Assembly (NCBI GenBank): GCA_910586975.1
Contig: CAJUKX010000009.1
Span: 1-64,000 of the forward strand
Direction of reading: 5' to 3'
DNA length: 64,000 nucleotides
DNA from: an uncultured Muribaculaceae bacterium
GTDB lineage: Bacteria; Bacteroidota; Bacteroidia; Bacteroidales; Muribaculaceae
The notes below the pieces were generated by a model. It had not been told where the DNA came from and did no database searches. It worked only from the letters and a program-made list of their open reading frames with translations. Shown here piece after piece: positions 8,008 through 15,790 of this stretch. The position numbers were made by a program, and so were the translations under genes. Position 1 is the stretch's first letter. The number at the start of each line of letters is the position of its first letter.

Positions 8008-8190
8008 TGGAATTTCACCCAAGCAGACACGATCGAACCCTCGACGATGAAATTCAGCGGAAATGGCTTCTAAATATTGCTCGCCTGGAAGTTCAACACG
8101 CACTTCATGGATACGATACCCACGTTTGCATAGCAGGATATGGTAGGCAACGGAGTTCGCATAGAACCCCTGATATTTCAATGTTATCAT
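8002..8190 (-). CDS. Small phage protein (62 residues)
   Basis: Starts MITLKYQGFYANSVAYHILL and ends GFDRVCLGEIPF. An AAGG-type ribosome site precedes the ATG at 8188-8190 (read on the minus strand). The next minus-strand gene (7888-7658) follows about 110 bp further on. It looks like a genuine compact phage gene, but I do not recognise its family. The right-hand edge of this gene coincides with the point where detached toxin tip 3 begins on the plus strand. Confidence 0.6.
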   Translation of the reverse strand: MITLKYQGFYANSVAYHILLCKRGYRIHEVRVELPGEQYLEAISAEFHRRGFDRVCLGEIPF

Positions 8191-8275
8191 AACCTTACTT
8201 GCTGAAAAAAACAAATCATGGTTTAAAAAAGGATATGGCGGTATAGAGGCACGAGCTGCTACAGATGGTGGGTAT

Positions 8276-8842
8276 ATGTCAACCACACTTGACGGGAAAA
8301 TCAGCATTAATTTTGCAACTGATTCCAACGGTTTTAATGCAGGGCGAAATATTGTTTCAGCAATAACAAAAATAGAGAATAAGCAACCGCTCACACAACA
8401 TGAAGAATACGCCGTTGAAGTCCTTTGGCATGAAATACTGCACAACAAATCGAAAAATACAGTGCTGCTCCCATCAATAGACTCTCCACTTGGCTTTGCA
8501 AGAACAGCAATGGAAACGGTTAACCAACTTGTCGCCCGACATTCTTACGGTGATTTTATAAAGAAACTCGGAGGTGAACCTCTACACACGGAGTGGGTGA
8601 TAAACAATGGATTTGGATATAGCTCAACAGTTGCAAATCTGCGCACACTACTATCTGTAGCAAAGATAGAAGAAAAGTCGTTCATCCGGGCTATTGAGCC
8701 CAAACTGATGAACGACTATGCTGATTTTGATGTAAAAGTAGGCGGTGTATTGAAGCGGCTTTATAAGGGCAAAGGCGATATTGCAAGAGCATTCAACATG
8801 ATCGAATTCAAAGATTTTGACCAATTGTTAACCAATTGTTAA
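8276..8842 (+). CDS. Detached zincin-like metallopeptidase toxin tip
   Basis: A 188-residue product from the first ATG, but the frame is open upstream to 8174 and reads plausibly as protein (KKGYGGIEARAATDGGY), so this is a tip cut off from its carrier. VLWHEILHNKS carries HExxH, the zinc-binding and catalytic motif of zincin peptidases, near residue 53. No MuF module precedes it; the frame opens right beside the start of the 8002-8190 gene. A small minus-strand gene overlaps its end by 4 bp. As a MuF or polymorphic toxin tip it would cleave a target protein; the substrate is unknown. Confidence 0.68.
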   Translation: MSTTLDGKISINFATDSNGFNAGRNIVSAITKIENKQPLTQHEEYAVEVLWHEILHNKSKNTVLLPSIDSPLGFARTAMETVNQLVARHSYGDFIKKLGGEPLHTEWVINNGFGYSSTVANLRTLLSVAKIEEKSFIRAIEPKLMNDYADFDVKVGGVLKRLYKGKGDIARAFNMIEFKDFDQLLTNC

Positions 8843-9075
8843 GGGTAATCTTGTATTAATGTAGTCAAAAGCGATTTGTCTTTCATTTTTGCCCAATATT
8901 TATTTGCGATTTCTTTTTTCCCTCTCATGGAGAATAAAAGCCCTAAGCGATAATAATTTGTATCTTCGTCACGATTGAAATCTAATCCTTGAGCTTCGCA
9001 CCAAGCAATTAAATCTCTACCACCGAAGCGCTTTAACTCTTCATCTGTGGGATTATGATCAAATATAGTTTCCAT
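8839..9075 (-). CDS. Small protein, candidate immunity for the zincin-like tip
   Basis: A 78-residue protein starting METIFDHNPTDEELKRFGG. The C-terminal half looks like a short helical hairpin or tetratricopeptide-like repeat (YYRLGLLFSMRGKKEIANKYW). The family is not recognised. It overlaps the end of the metallopeptidase tip by 4 bp, tail-to-tail, in the same geometry as 7227-7430 beside tip 2. An immunity role is inferred from this repeated arrangement. Confidence 0.6.
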   Translation of the reverse strand: METIFDHNPTDEELKRFGGRDLIAWCEAQGLDFNRDEDTNYYRLGLLFSMRGKKEIANKYWAKMKDKSLLTTLIQDYP

Positions 9076-9141
9076 TATCTTATTTGTTTTTAGCTATTTG
9101 CAATAAAGCATCGTAAGTTCACCACAAAGATAGCAATATAT

Positions 9142-9220
9142 ATCAACAATGACAAGATGCTCGAGCTCACTGCGCAGTTCTTTCAAGAACTCCAGTTCGA
9201 TTAGGCGTTGGCGGTGCACC
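9142..9220 (-). pseudogene. Fragment of the 7440-7661 gene
   Basis: Seventy-six of 79 bases match 7452-7530, encoding the same C-terminal helix (RQRLIELEFLKELRSELE). The 5' part is missing and the sequence breaks off at 9220 into unrelated DNA. It marks the right end of the tip-3 cassette. Confidence 0.8.
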
Positions 9221-9280
9221 GATAAGGGAAATCTGAAATAAATATATTTGTTAAATGTTTCGTAGTGTGGAAACAATTTA

Positions 9281-9290
9281 TTAACTTTGC
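9281..9290 (+). promoter_or_regulatory. Promoter of the HigBA-type operon
   Basis: TTAACTTTGC matches the Bacteroidetes -7 element, 22 bp before the toxin ATG at 9313. It lies just right of the phage fragment, so the toxin-antitoxin pair has its own promoter. Confidence 0.6.
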
Positions 9291-9312
9291 AGTGTTATAA
9301 AAACAGAGATCT

Positions 9313-9657
9313 ATGAACGGAAAGAAACTCAAAGTAGTATTGATGGATGAGGCCAGAGACTTTATCCGCACACTTCCGGAAAAGGCACGAAAGAAAGTTA
9401 CCTACAACCTCCTTAAAGTTGAAGGAGGGGAGATGGATAAAGATCTGTTCAAAAAACTGGATGATACAAATATATGGGAGTTTAGAACACTGTTTAATGG
9501 AATCAGTTACCGCCTTTTCTCTTTTTGGGATACCGAGCAGGAAACTTTAGTTATAGCCACACACGGCATTATAAAGAAAACTCAAAAGACTCCAAGCAAA
9601 GAGATATCCAAAGCGGAGGAGATAAGAAAACAATATTTTGACAACAAGCAAAAATAA
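9313..9657 (+). CDS. higB: HigB/RelE-superfamily toxin (phage Gp49-like)
   Basis: A 114-residue RelE/ParE-fold mRNA interferase-type toxin of the Gp49-like/DUF891 group. The core reads RDFIRTLPEKARKKV, then LFKKLDDTNIWEFRTLFNG and YRLFSFWD, with a C-terminal ATHGIIKKTQKTP, all typical of HigB toxins. The antitoxin gene starts 5 bp after its stop, and toxin-first order is characteristic of higBA. Such pairs often stabilise mobile DNA and would fit the neighbouring tip array. Confidence 0.88.
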   Translation: MNGKKLKVVLMDEARDFIRTLPEKARKKVTYNLLKVEGGEMDKDLFKKLDDTNIWEFRTLFNGISYRLFSFWDTEQETLVIATHGIIKKTQKTPSKEISKAEEIRKQYFDNKQK

Positions 9658-9662
9658 GATAT

Positions 9663-9995
9663 ATGGCACAGATGAATTTAACCCCTCTTAGCGATATTGT
9701 TAACGAAGTATGGGGAGAAGTAGGAACTCCGGAGAGAGACCGGATGGAGGCTCAACTCAAAGAAGAACTCCACGCCTACTACGTAGGAGAGGCAATCAAA
9801 AAGGCCAGACAAGCTCAGCACCTCACCCAAGAGCAATTAGGTGAGAGAATAGGTGTACAAAGAGCCCAAATCTCAAGACTTGAAAAAGGGAAGAGCGTTA
9901 TAACCCTACCCACTATAAGCAAAGTTTTCCGTGCTCTGGGAGTTAAAACTGCAGCACTGGATTTAGGAGCGATGGGAAAAGTTGCGCTCTGGTGA
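9663..9995 (+). CDS. higA: HigA-type antitoxin, XRE-family HTH
   Basis: A 110-residue protein with a helix-turn-helix at about 45-95 (LTQEQLGERIGVQRAQISRL). It is predicted to bind the toxin and to repress the shared promoter. The short N-terminal extension probably wraps the toxin. Its position directly after the toxin gene supports the pair. The terminator at 10017-10046 ends the operon. Confidence 0.88.
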   Translation: MAQMNLTPLSDIVNEVWGEVGTPERDRMEAQLKEELHAYYVGEAIKKARQAQHLTQEQLGERIGVQRAQISRLEKGKSVITLPTISKVFRALGVKTAALDLGAMGKVALW

Positions 9996-10016
9996 AGATA
10001 ACCCCAAACGACATAG

Positions 10017-10046
10017 AGAGGAGAGGCGAAAGTCTTTCCTCTTTTT
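10017..10046 (+). terminator. Terminator of the HigBA operon
   Basis: AGAGGA (10017-10022) pairs with TCCTCT (10037-10042), followed by a run of T. The loop is large and probably partly paired. Confidence 0.6.
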
Positions 10047-10127
10047 GTTTTGAGTGTAGTAAAACAACGGAATTACAAGGGGGGGAAGACTTCATGAAGA
10101 CTCCCTCGCAATTATGAACGCGCTTTG

Positions 10128-10224
10128 GAAATAAAAATGGGTGGATATTGCTCCACCCGGGCCGGTGCAGGGCGCGGGGGCATTACCTCCCTCTCTCGTC
10201 CCGCAGCGCAAAGTTAACAATAAA
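10128..10224 (-). ncRNA. Candidate short leftward transcript with a proline-rich mini-ORF
   Basis: The 18-mer at 10207-10224 gives a leftward -7 element. Leftward from it come GGGAGG, a start codon 2 bp further, and a 23-codon frame rich in proline (MPPRPAPARVEQYPPIF). The hairpin 10139-10145/10152-10158 (GGGTGGA with TCCACCC), with T-rich sequence beyond it on this strand, could be a terminator, although it lies inside the frame. Either a small RNA, a leader peptide or a dispersed element. The stretch 9996-10431 holds no other gene I can support. Confidence 0.4.
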
Positions 10225-10341
10225 CTTTGAGTTTACAAAAGGCCTTTCATTTGCGTTTGTGGTTTGCGGAATGTCGGTAAATGGTTGCTGCCTGACAGCA
10301 ATCAGCAGTAAATGCCACTTGCAAAGCTGAGAAAAAAGGTG

Positions 10342-10395
10342 TAAATTTGCATTATAAACATTAACGGGCTATTAGATGAGCGAATATATTCATCT
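10342..10395 (+). promoter_or_regulatory. Promoter and hairpin upstream of DUF4250-pcrA
   Basis: TAAATTTGC (10342-10350) is a good -7 element. An inverted repeat AGATGA/TCATCT (10374-10379 with 10390-10395) lies in the 5' UTR, about 37 bp before the DUF4250 start. Confidence 0.55.
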
Positions 10396-10431
10396 GATGT
10401 ATAAACCCCGAGTTAACTGCAAATAATAGAA

Positions 10432-10611
10432 ATGGAAAATCTTCCCAAAGATCCCTATATGCTTCTGAGCGTGATAAACATGAAGTTGAGAGATGAATTT
10501 TCATCTCTCGATGAGTTATGCAAGACGCTCGATGTTGACAAAGACCAATTGATACATACGTTGAGCGATGCCGGCTTTGCGTACGATGCTAACAACAACC
10601 GTTTTGCTTAA
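10432..10611 (+). CDS. DUF4250 domain protein
   Basis: A 59-residue protein starting MENLPKDPYMLLSVINMKLR and ending AYDANNNRFA, a near-complete match in length and pattern to the DUF4250 family found in Bacteroidetes and Firmicutes. It has a small predicted helical DNA-binding-like fold with SSLDELCKTLDVDKDQL. Function unknown. Its stop lies 3 bp before pcrA, so the two are likely co-transcribed and translated together. Confidence 0.85.
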   Translation: MENLPKDPYMLLSVINMKLRDEFSSLDELCKTLDVDKDQLIHTLSDAGFAYDANNNRFA

Positions 10612-10614
10612 GGC

Positions 10615-12900
10615 ATGGCAGAAGACTATCTGAATCAGCTGAACGAAATGCAGAGAGAGGCCGTGAAATACATTGACGGCCCTCAACTGGTGATAGCCGG
10701 CGCCGGGTCGGGCAAGACTCGTGTACTCACTTACAAAATTGTGCATCTGTTGAACAAGGGATATGAGCCGGGGCGCATTCTTGCCCTGACCTTTACCAAC
10801 AAGGCTGCACGCGAGATGCGCGAGCGCATAGAGACCATGGTTCCCGCTCAAAGCGCCGCACGCCTGTGGATGGGCACTTTTCACAGCATATTCTCACGAA
10901 TCCTGCGTCAGAACGCCGAAGTGATTTCATACTCGCGCAACTACACCATATACGATCAGGCCGATGCGCGCTCACTCATAAAAATGATAATACGCGATCT
11001 CGACCTCGACGAGAAAATTTACAAGCCGGCCACTATACAAAATACCATTTCATGGGCAAAAAACGCCCTGATATCTCCGGGCGCCTATGCCGCCGACCGC
11101 GAGTTGGCCGAGTCTGACCGAAATTCCAAGCGTCCGCTCACCGCCGAAATTTACCGCCGCTATGTGGAGCGCTGCCGGGTGGCCGATGCCATGGACTTTG
11201 ACGACCTGCTGTATAATACTGCCGTACTCTTCAGGGACAATCCGGCCATTCTGCGCCATTACCGAGAGTATTTCAGATATGTGCTTGTAGACGAGTTTCA
11301 GGATACCAACTTCGCACAGAATTACATAACTACCCTTCTCACCAAGGACATCGGCAATATATGCGTTGTGGGAGATGATGCCCAAAGCATTTATTCGTTC
11401 AGAGGTGCCAACATCAATAACATCCTTGAACTTGAACGGTCGTACCCTACCCTCGCCACATTCAAACTCGAACAGAATTACCGTTCCACGCAGAATATTA
11501 TCAACGCCGCAAACAGTCTTATCGACAAGAATAACAGACAGATAAAGAAGAATGTATTCTCTAAAAACGACGTGGGCGACAGAGTTGAAGTTCAATCAGG
11601 ACACTCCGATTATGACGAAGCGGGATTAGTGGCAAGCCGAATAGTGGTACAGCAGAGCCGCACGGGCGATCCCTTGCGCGAATTTGCCATCCTGTACCGC
11701 ACAAACGCCCAAAGCCGCGTACTCGAAGAAGCATTGCGCCGACGCAATATTCTTTATCACATCTACGGCGGACTCGCTTTCTACCAACGCAAGGAGGTGA
11801 AGGACGCCCTGGCCTATTTCCGTCTTGCCGTGAATCCTTCTGACGACGAGGCGTTCAAAAGAGCCGTGAATGAGCCCAAGCGCGGCATAGGCGACACTAC
11901 TATAAAGAAAATAAGCGAGGCCGCGATCAACAGCACCGTGAGCATGTGGGACGTAGTCAACGACCCCGCGCGTTATGGTCTTAACGTAAATTCGGGCACT
12001 CAGCGCAAGTTAAACGGATTTATAGAAATCATTCGCCGATTCATAGACAAGGCAGCGAATCAGGATGCCGAGACTGTTGCCCGCGACATCATAATGTCGA
12101 CCGGACTGCTGTCGCAATACCTCTCGGAATCCACTCCCGAAAATATATCGAAAGTACAGAACCTTGAGGAACTGCTGCGCAGCGCTCATGATTACGTGGC
12201 AGACCAGCTGGAAGCCGGCGAAGAGGAACGTGGCATGGCCGAGTTCCTTAACAAAGTGTCGTTGCTCACAGACCAGGATACCGAGGACCCTGCACTGCGC
12301 GATTCCGTGACACTTATGACCATACATGCGGCAAAAGGACTCGAATTTGCCCATGTATTCGTTGTCGGTGTCGAGGAGGATCTGCTGCCATCAGGTATGG
12401 GTAAAGGCACTATTGAGGAAATCGAGGAAGAAAGGCGTCTGTTTTATGTAGCCATAACCAGAGCAAAAAAATTCTGCATGGTGTCGTTTGCAAAGAACAG
12501 ATATCTCAACGGCCAAACAACTGTATGCCGTCCGTCGCGCTTTCTTAAAGATATCAATCCCCGATACCTTAAATTCTCATACGGCTCCGAAGACATGCCC
12601 GTAAGTGTACAGGAGCCGGCAAAACGCAGCTATCAGGAACCCGCCATACGCAAACCGCTGTTCAATATGCCGGCAGCCACACAGAGCCGCAATGCCGGTG
12701 CGAACAGCGATTCGGGCAGTATCCACCGACTGAGCGAACTTAAACCTGGAATGAAAGTTGTACATTTCAAGTTTGGAAGCGGCACAATCATCTCTCTGGA
12801 CAGCAAGGACATCGGAGATGTGGCTATCGTTCAGTTCAACAACGAGAATACACCCCGCCAATTATTACTTAAATTCGCACGATTTACAATTCAAGACTGA
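10615..12900 (+). CDS. pcrA: UvrD/PcrA superfamily 1A DNA helicase
   Basis: A 3'-5' DNA helicase for repair and replication restart. The 761 residues carry all SF1A motifs: Walker A IAGAGSGKTRVLTYK (about 26-40), motif II VLVDEFQDTN, motif III VVGDDAQSIYSFRGA, motif IV LEQNYRSTQNI, motif V MTIHAAKGLEF and motif VI FYVAITRAKK. The C-terminal tail (about 700-760) is a Tudor-like domain (GMKVVHFKFGSGTIIS) as in PcrA. The length is typical. It overlaps the nspC start by 1 bp. Confidence 0.95.
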   Translation: MAEDYLNQLNEMQREAVKYIDGPQLVIAGAGSGKTRVLTYKIVHLLNKGYEPGRILALTFTNKAAREMRERIETMVPAQSAARLWMGTFHSIFSRILRQNAEVISYSRNYTIYDQADARSLIKMIIRDLDLDEKIYKPATIQNTISWAKNALISPGAYAADRELAESDRNSKRPLTAEIYRRYVERCRVADAMDFDDLLYNTAVLFRDNPAILRHYREYFRYVLVDEFQDTNFAQNYITTLLTKDIGNICVVGDDAQSIYSFRGANINNILELERSYPTLATFKLEQNYRSTQNIINAANSLIDKNNRQIKKNVFSKNDVGDRVEVQSGHSDYDEAGLVASRIVVQQSRTGDPLREFAILYRTNAQSRVLEEALRRRNILYHIYGGLAFYQRKEVKDALAYFRLAVNPSDDEAFKRAVNEPKRGIGDTTIKKISEAAINSTVSMWDVVNDPARYGLNVNSGTQRKLNGFIEIIRRFIDKAANQDAETVARDIIMSTGLLSQYLSESTPENISKVQNLEELLRSAHDYVADQLEAGEEERGMAEFLNKVSLLTDQDTEDPALRDSVTLMTIHAAKGLEFAHVFVVGVEEDLLPSGMGKGTIEEIEEERRLFYVAITRAKKFCMVSFAKNRYLNGQTTVCRPSRFLKDINPRYLKFSYGSEDMPVSVQEPAKRSYQEPAIRKPLFNMPAATQSRNAGANSDSGSIHRLSELKPGMKVVHFKFGSGTIISLDSKDIGDVAIVQFNNENTPRQLLLKFARFTIQD

Positions 12901-14048
12901 TGCAACAAATACCAACTCCCGCCTACGTGGTTTATGAAGACCGCCTGCGCCGTAATCTCGAACTGATTGAATCGGTTAAACAAGCCGCTGACATCGACAT
13001 CATCATGGCATTCAAAGCCAATGCGTTATGGCGCACTTTTCCGATTATTGCGGAATATTGCAAAAATTCTACCGCAAGCTCACTCAATGAGCTGAGGCTC
13101 GGCCGCGAGTTTCTGGGCGGAGAGGTGCACAGCTATTGCCCGGCCTATACGCCCGATACCATCGACGAATACCTGGCCGGCAGCTCGCATATCACCTTTA
13201 ATTCTGTAAGTCAGTACGAAAAGTTTGCCGACAGGCTTAAAGAATACAACTCCAAGTCTGGTCGTCATGTATCTCCGGGCTTAAGAGTAAATCCCAAATA
13301 TTCGGTTATCGAAACAGATATCTATAACCCGGCCCTGCCCGGTTCGCGGTTTGGAGTTGATGCCGAGCACTTGGGCGAGGTACTGCCCGAGGGTCTTGAA
13401 GGACTTCATTTCCATGCCTTGTGCGAATCAACGAGCTATGATCTCGAAAAAGTCCTTGAAGCCTTTGAGAGCCAGTTTGGCAAATATCTTCCTCAAATAA
13501 AGTGGGTGAACATGGGCGGCGGACATCTGATGACCCGCGAGGGATATGACACGGATCATCTCGTGAAACTGCTGCGTGGCTTCAAGCAACGCTATCCTTG
13601 GATTCAGGTGATACTCGAACCCGGAAGCGCATTCACATGGCGCACAGGCGATTTGATAACATCGGTTGTCGATGTGGTTGAGAACGATGGCATAAGCACT
13701 GCCATCATCGACGCGTCATTTGCCTGCCACATGCCCGATACTCTCGAAATGCCGTATAAGCCTATCATAACAGAGAGTCTTGGCCAAGAACCCGTGGCCG
13801 GAAAACCCACCTACCGTCTGGGAGGTAACTCATGCCTTAGCGGCGACTTCACAGGCGACTGGAGCTTCGACGCACCTCTGAAAACCGGCGACCGATTGAC
13901 ACTGGAGGACATGAATCATTACACCACGGTCAAGACAACCATGTTCAACGGCATAAGCCATCCGTCGATATGGCTCGTCAGAAGCAATGGCAACGCTGAA
14001 CTGCTGCGCGAATTCACTTACGAAGATTATAAAACAAGAATGAGCTGA
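12900..14048 (+). CDS. nspC: Carboxynorspermidine decarboxylase
   Basis: A PLP-dependent fold-III decarboxylase that makes norspermidine or spermidine from the carboxylated precursor, the polyamine route used by many Bacteroidetes. The 382-residue protein has the PLP lysine near residue 39 (IIMAFKANALW), the glycine-rich phosphate site GGGHLM, and the partner active-site segment LGGNSCLSGD. Family length is about 370-380. Its ATG overlaps the pcrA stop. Confidence 0.93.
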   Translation: MQQIPTPAYVVYEDRLRRNLELIESVKQAADIDIIMAFKANALWRTFPIIAEYCKNSTASSLNELRLGREFLGGEVHSYCPAYTPDTIDEYLAGSSHITFNSVSQYEKFADRLKEYNSKSGRHVSPGLRVNPKYSVIETDIYNPALPGSRFGVDAEHLGEVLPEGLEGLHFHALCESTSYDLEKVLEAFESQFGKYLPQIKWVNMGGGHLMTREGYDTDHLVKLLRGFKQRYPWIQVILEPGSAFTWRTGDLITSVVDVVENDGISTAIIDASFACHMPDTLEMPYKPIITESLGQEPVAGKPTYRLGGNSCLSGDFTGDWSFDAPLKTGDRLTLEDMNHYTTVKTTMFNGISHPSIWLVRSNGNAELLREFTYEDYKTRMS

Positions 14049-14052
14049 GCCT

Positions 14053-15048
14053 ATGAAATTTTCTGTTATAGTACCGGTTTACAATCGAATAGATGAAGTA
14101 AAGGAACTTCTCGACAGCCTTCAGAATCAATCAGTAAAGAATTTTGAAGTCATAATCGTCGAGGACGGCTCTTCAGACCCTTGCCGCAAAGAATGCGAGG
14201 CTGCTGCACGGCGCGGCCTCGACATAAAATACTTCTACAAAGAAAATGAAGGACGCTCCATTGCCCGAAACTACGGTATGGACCGCGCCTCGGGCGATTA
14301 TTTTGTGTTTTTCGATTCGGACTGCGTGATTCCGTCTGATTATTTCAGAAACCTCGAAATTGAATTGCGCAAAAATCCGGTTGACTGCTTTGGCGGTCCT
14401 GATGCGGCACACTCATCATTCAGCGATACCCAAAAAGCCATCAACTACTCAATGACCTCGTTCCTGACCACCGGCGGCATACGCGGTGGTAAAGTTCGTC
14501 TTGAGAAATTCGTGCCGCGAACATTCAATATGGGCTATTCTAAAGAGGTATATCAAAAGGTGGGCGGATTCAGAGAAATGTTCTCCGAAGATATCGACAT
14601 GAGTACCCGAGTAAGGCACGGAGGATTCTCCATAGGACTGATTCAGAACCCCGTATGGCACAAACGCAGAGTAGACTTCCGCAAGTTCTTCCGTCAGGTA
14701 TATGTGTTCGGCAAGTCGCGCGTAACGCTCAAACTGCTGTATCCCGACTCCCTGAAGGCTGTGCATCTGCTTCCGGCGGTGTTTGTTATTGGCACTTTGG
14801 CACTGATACTGCTCGGAATTTTTGTAAGCGCCTGGTTCTTCCTGCCGCTTGCGCTGTATTTCTTAGCCGTTTTTATTGGTGCGCTACTGTCGTGCGGCAA
14901 TCTTAAGATTGCATTCATGGCCGTTCCCGCAGCTATAATACAGCTGGGTGGCTACGGTTGCGGATTCATCCGTGACTATACCAAAAAAATTATTTTCCGT
15001 CAAGGACGCGATATAGAAGAAGAAATATCAATGCGTAAAGGTAAATGA
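14053..15048 (+). CDS. Family 2 glycosyltransferase with C-terminal membrane segments
   Basis: A 331-residue enzyme with a GT-A domain in residues 1-235: FSVIVPVYNRIDEV at the nucleotide-binding end, the DxD-type metal site FFDSDCVIP near 90, and the acceptor motif FSEDIDMSTRVRHGG. Residues about 235-300 hold two or three hydrophobic helices, so the protein is membrane-anchored. Donor and acceptor sugars cannot be told. It is part of a tight run pcrA-nspC-GT-radC with gaps of 4 bp or less. Confidence 0.88.
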   Translation: MKFSVIVPVYNRIDEVKELLDSLQNQSVKNFEVIIVEDGSSDPCRKECEAAARRGLDIKYFYKENEGRSIARNYGMDRASGDYFVFFDSDCVIPSDYFRNLEIELRKNPVDCFGGPDAAHSSFSDTQKAINYSMTSFLTTGGIRGGKVRLEKFVPRTFNMGYSKEVYQKVGGFREMFSEDIDMSTRVRHGGFSIGLIQNPVWHKRRVDFRKFFRQVYVFGKSRVTLKLLYPDSLKAVHLLPAVFVIGTLALILLGIFVSAWFFLPLALYFLAVFIGALLSCGNLKIAFMAVPAAIIQLGGYGCGFIRDYTKKIIFRQGRDIEEEISMRKGK

Positions 15049-15049
15049 T

Positions 15050-15775
15050 ATGGATATCTATCCCGGAATCACAGGCGACAATACTATCCTCATTCGCGAC
15101 ATGGCCAAGGACGAGCGACCCCGCGAGAAAGCCATGCACCTGGGGATTAAATCGCTGTCGAATACCGAATTGATGGCCATACTGTTTGGCACCGGTATCA
15201 AAGGCAAATCTGTGCTTAGACTCTGCGAGGAGATACTCGCCGACAACGACAACCACATATCAAATGTGGCCAGACTGTCGGTTGCCGATTTTGTGAAGCG
15301 GTACAAGGGTATAGGCGAGGCCAAGGCCATAAGCCTGCTGGCAGCCCTTGAACTGGGCGCACGTTCTGCCGAGGACTTCGTGATGAAAGACAATCCCACG
15401 ATCAACTCCGCCGAAAAAGCCGTGCAGGCCATGAAGCGCAATTTTGCTAATCTGCCGCATGAAGAATTCTGGGTGATGCTGCTGTCGCAGTCGGGCAAGA
15501 TTATACGCAAGGTATGCGTAAGCCGCGGCGGAGTAGCCATGACAGCTGTCGATGTAAAGATTGTGTTGAAAAGCGCAATCGAGAATCTGGCATCGGCAAT
15601 GATACTTTTCCACAATCATCCGTCGGGTGCGCTCACACCGTCAGTTCAGGACGATAACCTTACCCGACGTATATGCGAGGGAGGACGCGCCGTTGATATC
15701 AGGGTAAACGACCATATAATAGTCAACGACGGCGGACTTTACTATTCCTATTTTGAACACGGCAAACTGCCCTAA
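15050..15775 (+). CDS. radC: RadC/JAMM-domain protein
   Basis: A 241-residue RadC family protein. The N-terminal helix-hairpin-helix (YKGIGEAKAISLLAALELG) is followed by an MPN/JAMM domain with FHNHPSG and a downstream Asp (SVQDDNLTRR) as zinc ligands. RadC proteins were once linked to repair; their exact function is unsettled. It starts 1 bp after the glycosyltransferase stop. Confidence 0.92.
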   Translation: MDIYPGITGDNTILIRDMAKDERPREKAMHLGIKSLSNTELMAILFGTGIKGKSVLRLCEEILADNDNHISNVARLSVADFVKRYKGIGEAKAISLLAALELGARSAEDFVMKDNPTINSAEKAVQAMKRNFANLPHEEFWVMLLSQSGKIIRKVCVSRGGVAMTAVDVKIVLKSAIENLASAMILFHNHPSGALTPSVQDDNLTRRICEGGRAVDIRVNDHIIVNDGGLYYSYFEHGKLP

Positions 15776-15790
15776 AATTCTTTTATAATT

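Noticed and set aside
10148..10330. 60-codon plus-strand frame between HigBA and DUF4250
   Set aside because: No ribosome site or similarity; the segment is better described by the leftward unit and the DUF4250 promoter.
11050..11595. Long antisense frame inside pcrA
   Set aside because: It lies wholly inside conserved helicase motifs and has no promoter or ribosome site.
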